This document shows, piece after piece, positions 1-7,256 of a stretch of 19,110 nt of DNA (the stretch's first letter is position 1; each line of letters opens with the position of its first letter). The translations under genes were made by a program, and so were the position numbers. The notes beneath the pieces were generated by a model. That model saw only the letters and a list, made by a program, of their open reading frames with translations. It searched no databases and was not told the DNA's origin. The DNA comes from JBKBRC01 sp046292345 (GTDB lineage: Bacteria > Bacteroidota > Rhodothermia > Rhodothermales > Rubricoccaceae). The stretch spans positions 1 to 19,110 of the forward strand of contig JBKBRC010000044.1 in NCBI GenBank assembly GCA_046292345.1, read 5' to 3'.

Positions 1-1
1 C

Positions 2-661
2 CCCCGGCGCGTCGCGCCCGAGCCCCGGGCCGCCGCAGCGCCTCCGGCCGCAGCGCCTCCGGCCGCAGCGCCTCCGGCCGCAGCGCCTCCGGCCGCAGCG
101 CCCGCCGTAGCCGCCTCGGTCCCCGCGGCCCCCACGCCCGCTCCTCCGCCTGCGGCAGCGGCGCGCGCGCGCGCCGCGACCTCCGCGACGGCTCCTGCGA
201 CGGCCTCTGCGGCGTCAGCCGAGCCGCTTGCGGACCGCGCAGAGGCCGTTTCGGGGACGTTCCGCCAGAACCGGGGTCGCCTCCCCTGGCCCACCGACGG
301 CACGCTGACGGGCAGCTTCGGCGCACGTCGCGATCCGGTCTACGGGACGACGGTCGAGTCCATCGGCATCGACATTGCCACGCGGGCCGCGGCGCCGGTA
401 CGTGCCGTGTTCGATGGCATGGTCGAGCGCGTGGATACGAGCCCGACATACGGGACGTACGTAATCGTCTCGCACGGTGGCTACACGACGTTCTATGGCA
501 ACCTCTCGCAGGTCGTCGTGCGCAGTGGGCAGCGCCTCTCGGCCGGGCAGGTGCTCGGGCGCTCGGGCACCGTAGACAGCCGCCGGGGAACGGGCCTCTT
601 CTTCGCCCTGTTCGAGGGCGACCGGGCGGTCAACCCGACCGGCTGGCTCCGCGGGCGCTGA
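2..661 (+). CDS. EnvC-like murein hydrolase activator (LytM/M23 domain), 5'-truncated by window edge
   Basis: The frame is open from the left edge to the TGA at 659-661 and shows the last 219 residues, so the start lies outside the window. The first ~75 residues are a low-complexity Ala/Pro linker that includes PPAAA repeats. After it, from about residue 90, comes a LytM/peptidase M23 beta-barrel: GRLPWPTDGTLTGSFG, then GIDIA, APVRAVFDGMV, YVIVSHGG, SAGQVLGRSG and AVNPTGWL, which is the order seen in EnvC. The zinc ligands of active M23 enzymes look lost. The His of the HxxxD motif is Ser (SIGID), and the HLHFE position reads LFFALF. Such degenerate LytM domains in EnvC do not cut peptidoglycan; they activate amidases during cell separation. 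That role here is inferred from the family. A divergent M23 enzyme is less likely. The next gene is convergent. Confidence 0.8.
   Translation, partial: PRRVAPEPRAAAAPPAAAPPAAAPPAAAPPAAAPAVAASVPAAPTPAPPPAAAARARAATSATAPATASAASAEPLADRAEAVSGTFRQNRGRLPWPTDGTLTGSFGARRDPVYGTTVESIGIDIATRAAAPVRAVFDGMVERVDTSPTYGTYVIVSHGGYTTFYGNLSQVVVRSGQRLSAGQVLGRSGTVDSRRGTGLFFALFEGDRAVNPTGWLRGR
32..102 (+). repeat. 15-bp in-frame tandem repeat (PPAAA linker)
   Basis: The unit GCCGCAGCGCCTCCG is present in four perfect copies (32-91) plus an 11-bp fifth copy. The period is a multiple of three, so copy-number change would lengthen the Ala/Pro linker of the EnvC-like protein without a frameshift. A (GC)7 run follows at 161-174 in the same linker. 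Confidence 0.9.
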
Positions 662-677
662 AAGGCCCCGCACTGGC

Positions 678-695
678 CTCGGGCGCATCCCCGAG
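678..695. terminator. Hairpin between convergent genes
   Basis: CTCGGG (678-683) and CCCGAG (690-695) form a 6-bp stem with a 6-nt loop. It lies 17 nt after the stop of the EnvC-like gene and 31 bp beyond the stop of the facing permease gene. There is no U-tract, so its activity as a terminator is uncertain. An alternative short stem (663-667 with 675-679) overlaps it. Confidence 0.4.
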
Positions 696-726
696 CGGTC
701 TGCGCCGCCGGGGATTGGCCGGGCGC

Positions 727-1452
727 TCAGCCGGCGATCAACATCTGGAGAGCGAGCGCCACGAGCAAGACCGCCACAAACAGCCGGAAGCGCTCGGGGG
801 CCATCTGCGCGATCCACCGCTTCGCGACCCACGTCCCCCCGATCATCGCCCCGCCCATGAGCAGGGCCAGCCCCCAGGCCGCGCGCGGCAATGGGATCGT
901 AGCGCCGTAGACGGCCATCTTCACGCCGTGCATCGCGAGCGCCGTCGCAGCCTCGCTGGCCACGTAGGCGACCGGAGGCAAGCCGAGCGAGAGAAACACG
1001 GCCGCCCCGAGCGGCCCTGCGCTCCCGACGAGGCCCGAGGCGAGGCCCGTTACTATGCCGCCGCCCACGAGCGTCGCCGCGCCGGAGCGCAGCGCGAGCC
1101 ACCCCGAGAGCCGGAGCAGCGTGAAGGCAAGGATGGCCGCCCCGATCAGCCGCACGACGGTCGGTCTCGGGAGTGCCACGAAAGCGAGCGCGCCGAGAAC
1201 GGACGCCGGGAGGGCTCCGGCCAGAAACGCAAGCACGGGGCGCCAGCGGATCTCGCGGAACCCGAACGCAACACGCGCGGCGTTCCCGATCAGCTGGGCG
1301 ACTGTGAGCAGAGGGACGGCCGTGGCGGGCCCGACCGTACGCACCAGGAGAGGCAGCAGCAACAGCGCGCCCCCGAACCCTGCCGCGCCCGAGACGAGCG
1401 CGGCGCCAAAGGCCGCCCCGAAGAGCAACGCCGCGTCCTCCCAGGTGGTCAT
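727..1452 (-). CDS. TauE/SafE-family membrane permease (anion exporter type)
   Basis: This 241-aa, very hydrophobic protein has the two-repeat layout of the TauE/SafE (DUF81) family. The first half opens with GAALVSGAAGFGGALLLLPLL, and the second with GIVTGLASGLVGSAGPLGAA, the paired Gly-rich helices typical of the family. About seven to eight membrane helices can be seen, ending in LLVALALQMLIAG. The family exports sulfite, sulfoacetate and other small anions; the substrate here cannot be read from sequence. I chose ATG at 1452 rather than the in-frame ATG at 1530. The longer form would overlap the 3' end of msrB and add a basic, non-conserved leader. The gene lies 37 bp downstream of msrB on the same strand and is probably cotranscribed. 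That suggests a link to sulfur oxidation stress, but only by context. Confidence 0.85.
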   Translation of the reverse strand: MTTWEDAALLFGAAFGAALVSGAAGFGGALLLLPLLVRTVGPATAVPLLTVAQLIGNAARVAFGFREIRWRPVLAFLAGALPASVLGALAFVALPRPTVVRLIGAAILAFTLLRLSGWLALRSGAATLVGGGIVTGLASGLVGSAGPLGAAVFLSLGLPPVAYVASEAATALAMHGVKMAVYGATIPLPRAAWGLALLMGGAMIGGTWVAKRWIAQMAPERFRLFVAVLLVALALQMLIAG

Positions 1453-1489
1453 CCGAGAGGCCGCGAGAGCCGACGCTGCGGGGCGTCCG

Positions 1490-1924
1490 TCACTGCCGCG
1501 CCTTGACGGCCTGCGGATCGGCAGCGGCATCCAGCGTCAGGGCCGCCGAGTTGATGCAGTAGCGCAGGCCCGTCGTCTCGCGCGGGCCGTCCTCGAACAC
1601 GTGCCCGAGGTGTCCGCCGCATGTGGCGCACGTGACCTCGACGCGGTGCATGCCGTGGGAGAAGTCGTCGTGCAGAACGACGTGGCCCTGCGAGACGACG
1701 TCGTAGAAGCTCGGCCAGCCCGATCCCGAGTCGTACTTCTCCTCGCTCGTGAAGAGCGGCGTTCCGCAGGCTGCGCAGCGGTAGACGCCGCGCGTCTTCT
1801 CGTCGTAGTAGGCGCCCGTGAAGGCGCGCTCGGTGCCTTTCTCGCGCAGGATGCGGTACTGCTCGGGGGAGAGGCGCTCGCGCCACTCGGCGTCGGTCTC
1901 TGGGAGGGGCTGGGGGATACTCAT
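1490..1924 (-). CDS. msrB: Peptide-methionine (R)-S-oxide reductase MsrB
   Basis: MsrB reduces methionine-R-sulfoxide in proteins back to methionine, using thioredoxin. The 144-aa protein has normal family length. It shows the two zinc-binding CxxC pairs (C50/C53 in CAAC, C99/C102 in CATC), the GSGWPSF motif (67-73), the GHLGHVF segment (104-110) and the catalytic Cys in RYCIN (C123). I chose ATG at 1924, which gives MSIPQPLPETDAEW. The longer in-frame start at 2032 would add 36 basic residues unlike the family. It leads a likely two-gene unit with the TauE/SafE permease. The upstream region up to rpsA has the hairpin at 2108-2141 and no clear promoter. It appears to be a cytoplasmic enzyme, since no signal peptide is seen. 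Confidence 0.95.
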   Translation of the reverse strand: MSIPQPLPETDAEWRERLSPEQYRILREKGTERAFTGAYYDEKTRGVYRCAACGTPLFTSEEKYDSGSGWPSFYDVVSQGHVVLHDDFSHGMHRVEVTCATCGGHLGHVFEDGPRETTGLRYCINSAALTLDAAADPQAVKARQ

Positions 1925-2004
1925 GGCATCGGCGCTGGACGTTGGCGCTGGGTTCAGGAGCGGGCCTGACGCCCGACGCCCGGCGATTGTTCTGCGCGGC
2001 GATC

Positions 2005-2079
2005 GTTTGCGCCGGGCACGCGCGGGTGCCACTGGCCGCCAGCGCCGCGCGCCTCCGGTTTGCGCCAGGCATGCGCGGG
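2005..2079. repeat. Two 22-bp imperfect direct repeats upstream of msrB
   Basis: Copies at 2005-2026 and 2058-2079 begin GTTTGCGCC and match at 20 of 22 positions, with starts 53 bp apart. They lie between the start of msrB and the rpsA terminator. A further small stem (ACGCCC 2084-2089 with GGGCGT 2095-2100) follows the second copy. Function is unknown; they could be regulator sites for msrB. Confidence 0.55.
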
Positions 2080-2107
2080 CACCACGCCCTCGGGGGGCGT
2101 CAACGAG

Positions 2108-2141
2108 GCGCGGCGGCCTCTCCGCAGAGAAGCCGCCGCGC
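2108..2141 (-). terminator. Strong hairpin after rpsA
   Basis: A 15-bp stem (2108-2122 with 2127-2141, one G-T wobble) encloses the 4-nt loop CGCA (TGCG on the minus strand). It begins 22 nt after the rpsA stop codon. No T-rich tract follows on the minus strand, so it would be a U-tract-less terminator or an mRNA 3'-end stabiliser. Confidence 0.7.
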
Positions 2142-2163
2142 GAGCGTGACGCCGGGCGGGCGC

Positions 2164-4785
2164 TTACTTGGCCTTGTCGTCGCCGGCCGCCGCGTCGAGG
2201 TCGCCCTCGATGGTAGCGGAGGCGTCGCCGAGCTCGGTCTGCTCCGCGCCGCTATCCGAGGCGGGCGCGCCGATCTCGCTCTTGGGCACGCGGAGCTCGT
2301 CCGGCACGGCCACGTCGGCCGGGGAGATGTTCTGCGCGTCCTCGGAGACGGCCGCGGCCGCCTCTGCGTCCGACTGCGGCTTCTCGTCCACCGCCGCGTC
2401 GACGCGGCTGGCGAGCGAGCCCTCTTCGGGGAGCGCGGCGCCCTTGAGCGTCGCCTTGGCCTGCTCGGCCCCCGGCAGGTCGCCGCCCTCTTCGGGGCGC
2501 ATGGCCGTAGCGGCCTCCTTGTCGCCGCGGGGCGCGGTATCCTCGGGCTGCTCGACGACGCGCGGGCCGGTGCCCACGGTGTCCTCGAGCGCCGACGACG
2601 CCTTGCCGCTCGTCACGGGCGGCTCCTGACCGGCGCCCGCGTTGGGCTGCCCGGCGCGGGCGGCCTCCTGCGTGGCGAGTTGGTCGCGCAGCGCGGCCAG
2701 GCCCGAGAGCTCGCCGAGCGTAGCCGGGCCCGTGGACTGGCGCGCGAAGCGCTCGACCTCGCGGCGCTCCTCCTGGCGCTGACGCGTCTTCTCGGCGCGC
2801 TCGCCCTCGCGGGCGAGGCGCTCCTGGGCGCGCTGCTTGGCCGTCTCGGAGCAGACGATCTGGCGGTCTTCGGCATCGAGACGGATCACGCGCAGCTCAA
2901 GCTCATCGCCGACCGCGTACACGTCCGACGGGCGGCCGTTGCGGGCGAGGTGGCTGGCCGGCACGAACGCCTCGGCCTCGAGCGGCAGCTCGACCTCGAG
3001 CCCGCCGTCGGTGATGTCCGTCACGCGACCGGTCGTATCGGTGCCCTCAGGATAGGCCGTGGCGAACTGGTTCCAGGGGTCGGTCGAGACCTGCTTGTGG
3101 CCGAGCGAGATGCGGCGGTTGGCCACGTCGATGTCGAGCACGATCACGTCGAGGTCCTGGCCCTTGCGGACGACCTCCGAGGGGTGCTTGACGCGCTTGG
3201 TCCACGACAGGTCCGAGACGTGTACGAGGCCGTCGATGCCCGGCTCAAGCTCGACGAAGGCGCCGAACGTGGTGATGTTGCGCACCTTGCCGGAGGTGAT
3301 CGTGCCGACGGGGAAGCGTGCGATGAGGTCCTCCCAGGGATCGGGCTCGAGCTGCTTCATGCCGAGCGAGATCTTCTTCTCGTCGTTGTCGATCTTGAGG
3401 ATCTTGACGCGCACGGCCTGCCCGAGCTGGACCTTCTGCGTCGGGTGCTTGACGTGCTCGGTCCAGGACATCTCGGAGATGTGCACGAGCCCCTCGATGC
3501 CCTTCTCGAGCTCGACGAAGGCGCCGTAGTCGGTGATCGAGACGACGCGCCCCTCGACTTCCATGCCCTCGGCGTAGTTCTCCGCCACGAGGTCCCACGG
3601 GTGCTTCTGAAGCTGCTTGTAGCCGAGCGAGATGCGCTGGCGCTCGCGGTCGTAGTCGAGCACGACGACGTTGAGCTTCTGGTCGAGCTCGACCACCTCG
3701 GACGGGTGGCCGACGCGGCCCCACGAGAGGTCGGTGATGTGCAGCAGGCCGTCGACGCCGCCGAGGTCGACGAAGACGCCGAAGTTGACGATGTTCTTGA
3801 CGACGCCCTCGAGCACCTGCCCGACCTCGAGCGAGTCGAGAATCTGCTGGCGCTGGTGCTGGAGGTCCTTCTCGATGAGGGCCTTGTGGGAGATGACGAC
3901 GTTGCCGTTGGCCGGGTTGGTCTTGACGACCTTGAACTCCATCGTCTTGCCAAGGTAAACGTCGAAGTCGCGCACAGGGCGCACGTCCACCTGCGAGCCG
4001 GGCAGGAAGGCCTCGGCGCCGAGCAGGTTGACGATCATGCCCCCCTTGATGCGCTTGACGATCTCGCCCTGGAGGATGGTGCCGTTCTCGAGCGCGTTCT
4101 CGATAATCTCCCAGCGCTCGTAGTTGACGGCTTCCGTCTTGGAGAGCATGAGCTGCCCGCGGCGGTCCTCGAGCCGGGAGACGAAGACGCGCACCTCGTC
4201 GCCGATCTGGGGCGGCTCGGGGAACTCGTTCTTGGCCACGAGGCCGTCGGACTTGAAGCCGATGTCGACGACGACGTCCTTGTCGGTGATCGCGACGACG
4301 TGGCCGGTGACGACCTCGCCCTCGGCGACGGCGTTCATCGAGCCCTCGTAGAGCGCGGCCAGGTCGTCGTCCGACGGCGCGCCGTCCCCGGACGAGGGGC
4401 CGCGGCGGCGGTCCTGGCGCTCGAGTTCCTCGAGCGTAACGGTGCGGCCGAGGCCTTCGCCGGTGTAGCCGAGCGGGCGCGCGGGCGCCTCGTCCGAAGC
4501 GTCGCCGGTGCTCGCCGGAGCGTCCTGCGCACGGTTCTCGCGCGCTACGAGCGCCTCGGCGCGCTCGGCGGCGACCGAGGCGACGTCGGTCACGGTCTCG
4601 GCCACGGTCTCGGCCACGGCCGAGGCCACCTCGGCCACCGTCTCGGCGGCGCTGGAGACGGCATCGGAGACGGCATCGGCCACGCCTGAGGCGGTCTCAG
4701 CGAGACGCTCGGTGATCGTCGGCTCGGTGATCGTCGGCGCGTTGCCCTCCTCGGGCGTCTGGGGGGTCTGGGGAGTGTCAGCCAT
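2164..4785 (-). CDS. rpsA: 30S ribosomal protein S1 with long N- and C-terminal extensions
   Basis: S1 helps the 30S subunit bind and unfold mRNA. The 873-aa protein carries six S1/OB-fold repeats at about residues 154-217, 236-302, 320-391, 405-476, 492-563 and 578-646. Repeats 3-5 show clear signatures such as FGVFVDLGGVDGLLHITDLSW and KISLGMKQ. E. coli S1 is 557 aa, so about 300 residues are extra. The first ~150 residues hold an Ala/Glu/Val-rich amphipathic segment (27-80, e.g. AETVAEVASAVAETVAETV). Residues 647-690 are a highly charged predicted coiled coil. Residues 690-873 are acidic and look disordered. I chose ATG at 4785 (MADTPQTPQ). An upstream in-frame start at 5202 would run through cmk and is rejected. 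The gene follows cmk in the classic cmk-rpsA order. Confidence 0.95.
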   Translation of the reverse strand: MADTPQTPQTPEEGNAPTITEPTITERLAETASGVADAVSDAVSSAAETVAEVASAVAETVAETVTDVASVAAERAEALVARENRAQDAPASTGDASDEAPARPLGYTGEGLGRTVTLEELERQDRRRGPSSGDGAPSDDDLAALYEGSMNAVAEGEVVTGHVVAITDKDVVVDIGFKSDGLVAKNEFPEPPQIGDEVRVFVSRLEDRRGQLMLSKTEAVNYERWEIIENALENGTILQGEIVKRIKGGMIVNLLGAEAFLPGSQVDVRPVRDFDVYLGKTMEFKVVKTNPANGNVVISHKALIEKDLQHQRQQILDSLEVGQVLEGVVKNIVNFGVFVDLGGVDGLLHITDLSWGRVGHPSEVVELDQKLNVVVLDYDRERQRISLGYKQLQKHPWDLVAENYAEGMEVEGRVVSITDYGAFVELEKGIEGLVHISEMSWTEHVKHPTQKVQLGQAVRVKILKIDNDEKKISLGMKQLEPDPWEDLIARFPVGTITSGKVRNITTFGAFVELEPGIDGLVHVSDLSWTKRVKHPSEVVRKGQDLDVIVLDIDVANRRISLGHKQVSTDPWNQFATAYPEGTDTTGRVTDITDGGLEVELPLEAEAFVPASHLARNGRPSDVYAVGDELELRVIRLDAEDRQIVCSETAKQRAQERLAREGERAEKTRQRQEERREVERFARQSTGPATLGELSGLAALRDQLATQEAARAGQPNAGAGQEPPVTSGKASSALEDTVGTGPRVVEQPEDTAPRGDKEAATAMRPEEGGDLPGAEQAKATLKGAALPEEGSLASRVDAAVDEKPQSDAEAAAAVSEDAQNISPADVAVPDELRVPKSEIGAPASDSGAEQTELGDASATIEGDLDAAAGDDKAK
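4709..4738 (-). repeat. 15-bp tandem duplication inside rpsA (TITEP/TITER)
   Basis: Two perfect adjacent copies of TCGGTGATCGTCGGC (plus-strand reading) encode the doubled TITE motif near residues 17-26 of S1. The duplication is in frame and lies in the non-conserved N-terminal extension. Confidence 0.85.
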
Positions 4786-4882
4786 ACGGGATAGCTCGGC
4801 GTCCGTCTCTCCGCGCGAGGCGGAGGCGAGAAGGCGAGGGCGCGCCGAAGGGGGTTCTGGTGAAACGGGAACGGGCCCCCGG

Positions 4883-4941
4883 CGGCGGCCTCTCGCAGCC
4901 GGCCGCCGAAGGCAGGGAAAAAAGAAGAGCCGGAGCTCCGG
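4883..4941 (-). terminator. Possible attenuator between cmk and rpsA
   Basis: On the minus strand, just after the cmk stop, the palindrome CCGGAGCTCCGG (4930-4941) is followed by a T-rich stretch (CTCTTCTTTTTTCCC, 4915-4929). A second hairpin comes next: 8-bp stem, 4883-4890 with 4901-4908, 10-nt loop. The first stem is short (4 bp with a realistic loop), so termination would be partial at best. The arrangement could lower or separate rpsA transcription from cmk. Confidence 0.35.
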
Positions 4942-4945
4942 GGGG

Positions 4946-5635
4946 TCAGGAAAGGGTCGCCTCGCGCCGCGCCCGCGCGACGGCTGCCACGACGCGCTCG
5001 ACTTGCTCGTCGATGCTGAGCGCGGTCGTGTCGAGGCGGCGGGCGTCAGGGGCGGGGCGCAGCGGCGCGAGCGCGCGGCCCGCGTCGCGCGCGTCGCGCG
5101 CGGCCAGGTCCGCACGGACGGTCGCCAGCGGCACGGCCACGCCCTGCCGCGCGAGCTCCGCGTGGCGGCGTGCCGCGCGCGCGTCAAGGTCAGCGACGAC
5201 AAAGAACTTGACGGCGGCGTCCGGGAAGACGACCGTGCCGATGTCGCGCCCCTCCACCACCACGCCGCCGCCGGCGGCCGCCTGCGTGCGCGCGAGGCGC
5301 CGCTGAGCCTCGACGAGTGCCTCGCGCACGGCGCCGAGGGCGCTGACGCGAGAGGCTGCCTCGGCCGCCTCGGGCGTCCGGATGGCCTCCGTCACGTCGC
5401 GTTCGCCGAGGCGAACGCGGACGCCGCCGGGTCCCGGCTCGAGGGACACGGCGAGCGTGGGCATGAGCTCGGCGGCGGCGGCGTCCGTGAACGGAAGGCC
5501 GCGCTCGCGGAAAGCCAGCCCGACGGCGCGGTACATCGCGCCCGTGTCGAGGTAGAGCCATCCGAGCCGCTCGGCCACGCGCCGCGCCGTAGTGCTCTTG
5601 CCGGACCCGGCCGGTCCGTCGAGGGCTACGATCAC
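4946..5635 (-). CDS. cmk: (d)CMP kinase (cytidylate kinase)
   Basis: Cmk phosphorylates CMP and dCMP with ATP in pyrimidine nucleotide salvage. The 229-aa protein starts directly with the P-loop strand: MIVALDGPAGSGKST, Walker A at residues 7-15. It then shows LYLDTGAMYRAV (27-38), the VVVEGRDIGTVVFPDA segment (125-140) and an Arg-rich lid (DARAARRHAEL). Length and motif order are normal for the CMP kinase family. ATG at 5635 leaves no room for an earlier start without losing the fit. The next gene on the same strand, 160 bp on, is rpsA, matching the common cmk-rpsA order. The stretch upstream to the lipoprotein gene (258 bp) holds a small tandem repeat and a possible promoter (TTTTCA at 5705-5710 with GTATGG at 5685-5690, minus strand). 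Confidence 0.95.
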   Translation of the reverse strand: MIVALDGPAGSGKSTTARRVAERLGWLYLDTGAMYRAVGLAFRERGLPFTDAAAAELMPTLAVSLEPGPGGVRVRLGERDVTEAIRTPEAAEAASRVSALGAVREALVEAQRRLARTQAAAGGGVVVEGRDIGTVVFPDAAVKFFVVADLDARAARRHAELARQGVAVPLATVRADLAARDARDAGRALAPLRPAPDARRLDTTALSIDEQVERVVAAVARARREATLS

Positions 5636-5802
5636 GCGTGAATGGGTTCAGGGTTAGCCAAGGAAGCTAGGCCGCCGTCCCGCCCCATACAAGCGGCGCA
5701 GGTGTGAAAACCTCGCCGATGCCGGAGGAGACGCCCGACCGCTTCAACGCGCTGTTTCCGTCCGGGTTGCCAGCAAGACGCCCTTTGCGCGTGGCATGCG
5801 CT

Positions 5803-5832
5803 CCCGCCTGATCGGATCCCGCCTGATCGGAT
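5803..5832. repeat. 15-bp tandem repeat, two copies, intergenic
   Basis: CCCGCCTGATCGGAT occurs twice head-to-tail (5803-5817 and 5818-5832), between cmk and the lipoprotein gene. It has no evident relation to the other repeats in the window beyond the similar period. Confidence 0.8.
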
Positions 5833-5893
5833 CTGCGCGCCACGGGCCGCTGCCAGGCGCCGTCGCCCCCCGGCTCTCGGCCACGGCAGGCCC

Positions 5894-6538
5894 TCATCGG
5901 CGGCCAACATCATGCGTGATCGAAATCGTTCCCGGATACGCGATCCGCCCGAACTGGGTCGTCACCGAGGGCCGCGCCTGGAGGCGCAGCTTGGCCGGCG
6001 AGCCGCCCGCCCCGGCGATGTTGAGCGCGAGGTTGGCCAGTTCGGGCACGTTGCGTCCGAAGAACTGGACCAAGTCGAGGCGGATCGCGATGGGCAGATC
6101 GGCCGTGGTACCGGGCGCGATCAGCCGCGCGTCGTTGAAGACACCGCTGACGGTCTCGGTGTCCTCCACGAAGAGCGTCCACTCGAGCGCGACGAGACGG
6201 GCCGCCACCGGGTTCTCAGCCGGATTGCTTGCCTCGACGTGCAGCACGAAGTCGAGCGGCAGCGACCCCTGTGCGATGCTGGCCGCCACACGCGCCGCGT
6301 CGAGCGCACCGATGTCGCCGTAGCCGCGCGCCCCGTCGATGCTGACTCCAGCCAGGCGCCCCTGGCTGACGCGGTCGAGCGCGAAGCCCACCTGACGCAG
6401 GGCAGCGATCTGCTCGAGCGTGGCACACCCGGAGGCGCTCGCAAACAGCACGAGACCCAGCAGAGCCGGCAGGAGCGTTTGCACGCGCGAAAGGATCTGG
6501 CGAGTCGCGGAGGGCGGAGAGGCGTGACGAAGCGTCAT
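5894..6538 (-). CDS. Lipoprotein with LEA14/WHy-like domain
   Basis: The 214-aa protein begins with a basic N-terminus, a hydrophobic helix (LLPALLGLVLFASASGC) and a lipobox with Cys38, so it is probably a signal peptidase II substrate. The mature part resembles a LEA type 2 / WHy domain. About residues 90-160 show the pattern LPLDFVLHVEASNPAENPVA, then LEWTLFVEDTETVSGVF, in which an NP motif precedes a beta-rich domain. The domain's function in bacterial envelopes is not established. ATG at 6538 is the only start that gives this leader. The gene diverges from the SpoU-type methyltransferase (153 bp between starts). It lies 258 bp upstream of cmk on the same strand and is probably a separate unit. 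The LEA2 assignment is from pattern recognition only. Confidence 0.75.
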   Translation of the reverse strand: MTLRHASPPSATRQILSRVQTLLPALLGLVLFASASGCATLEQIAALRQVGFALDRVSQGRLAGVSIDGARGYGDIGALDAARVAASIAQGSLPLDFVLHVEASNPAENPVAARLVALEWTLFVEDTETVSGVFNDARLIAPGTTADLPIAIRLDLVQFFGRNVPELANLALNIAGAGGSPAKLRLQARPSVTTQFGRIAYPGTISITHDVGRR

Positions 6539-6691
6539 GATGCGGAGGGCCGGCGAGGGGCGGGAACGAGCGCGACCGGGCAGAGCGCGGCGTTAGACTC
6601 GGGCGAGCGAAACGTAACCCGCGCGCGGTCCAGGTTTTCCTCGCCGCGTCGCATATACCGTACCGCGCATCACTTCCCTGCTCGTTTTCCC

Positions 6692-7204
6692 GTGACCCAC
6701 CCCATCGTCGTCGTCGTCCCGGACGTCCGCTCGGCCTACAACGTCGGCGCCATGCTGCGCACGGCCGATGCGGCCGGGCTTGCGCACGTCTACTGCTGCG
6801 GCTTCACGCCCTCGCCCGTGCACCGCGGCGTGGCCAAGACGGCGCTCGGCGCGCAGGACGCGGTGCCGTGGAGCCACCATGACGACGTGTATACTTTGCT
6901 GGACACACTCCGCGCCCGGGGACACACGCTCGCGGCGCTCGAGCGGGCCGAGGGCGCGCGGCTCCCGGATCAGCTCGAGGCGACGCATTTCCCCCTGGCG
7001 CTCGTCGTCGGCAACGAGCTCACGGGCGTGCCCCCGGACGTGCTCGCCGCGTGCGACGTGGTCGTCGGCCTGCCGCAGTTTGGCGTCAAGGCATCGCTGA
7101 ACGTGTCGGTCGCGTTCGGCGTGGCGGCGTACGGGATCGTGGCGCGCTACCGCGCGCTGCATGGCCTCGGGCCGGCCGCCGAGCGGATCGGCATCACCGG
7201 CTGA
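6692..7204 (+). CDS. SpoU/TrmH-family RNA 2'-O-methyltransferase
   Basis: This 170-aa protein is a compact SPOUT (trefoil-knot) methyltransferase that uses S-adenosylmethionine to methylate ribose 2'-OH in tRNA or rRNA. All three SpoU motifs are present: motif 1 NVGAMLRTADAAG (N17, R23), motif 2 VVGNELTGVP (105-114) and motif 3 GVKASLNVSVAFGVAAY (131-147). There is no extra N-terminal RNA-binding domain, so it resembles the small TrmL/TrmH-like forms. The exact target nucleotide cannot be told. The start is GTG at 6692, giving MTHPIVVVVPDVRSAYNVG. There is no in-frame ATG near this point, and the frame continues open upstream without family similarity. TTTTCC (6635-6640) and TATACC (6654-6659) lie upstream and may belong to its promoter. 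It converges on a lipoprotein gene. Confidence 0.9.
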   Translation: MTHPIVVVVPDVRSAYNVGAMLRTADAAGLAHVYCCGFTPSPVHRGVAKTALGAQDAVPWSHHDDVYTLLDTLRARGHTLAALERAEGARLPDQLEATHFPLALVVGNELTGVPPDVLAACDVVVGLPQFGVKASLNVSVAFGVAAYGIVARYRALHGLGPAAERIGITG

Positions 7205-7211
7205 GGGCACC

Positions 7212-7245
7212 GGGCGGCACCGGCGGGCGGCACCGGAGCCTCCGG
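7212..7245. repeat. 13-bp-period direct repeat and short hairpin between convergent genes
   Basis: GGGCGGCACCGG is repeated at 7212-7223 and 7225-7236. It is followed by the dyad CCGGAG-C-CTCCGG (7233-7245), which may act as a weak bidirectional terminator. The GCGGCACC core also occurs in the 18-bp array on the other side of the neighbouring lipoprotein gene. Confidence 0.5.
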
Positions 7246-7256
7246 CGCGTGGGCGT

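Noticed and set aside
2027..2040. GCCACTGG, resembling the cobalamin riboswitch box
   Set aside because: The rest of the B12 box and the surrounding helices are absent. The site is next to msrB, not the cobalamin-related genes, whose upstream region has no such box.
1942..4689. 915-codon plus-strand open frame
   Set aside because: It is antisense to rpsA, rich in Arg/Ala/Leu/Asp repeats from mirrored codons, and lacks any family signature; high GC makes such frames common.
5632..5913. 93-codon minus-strand frame upstream of cmk
   Set aside because: It includes the 15-bp repeat, overlaps the 3' end of the lipoprotein gene and the start of cmk, and has no recognisable features.
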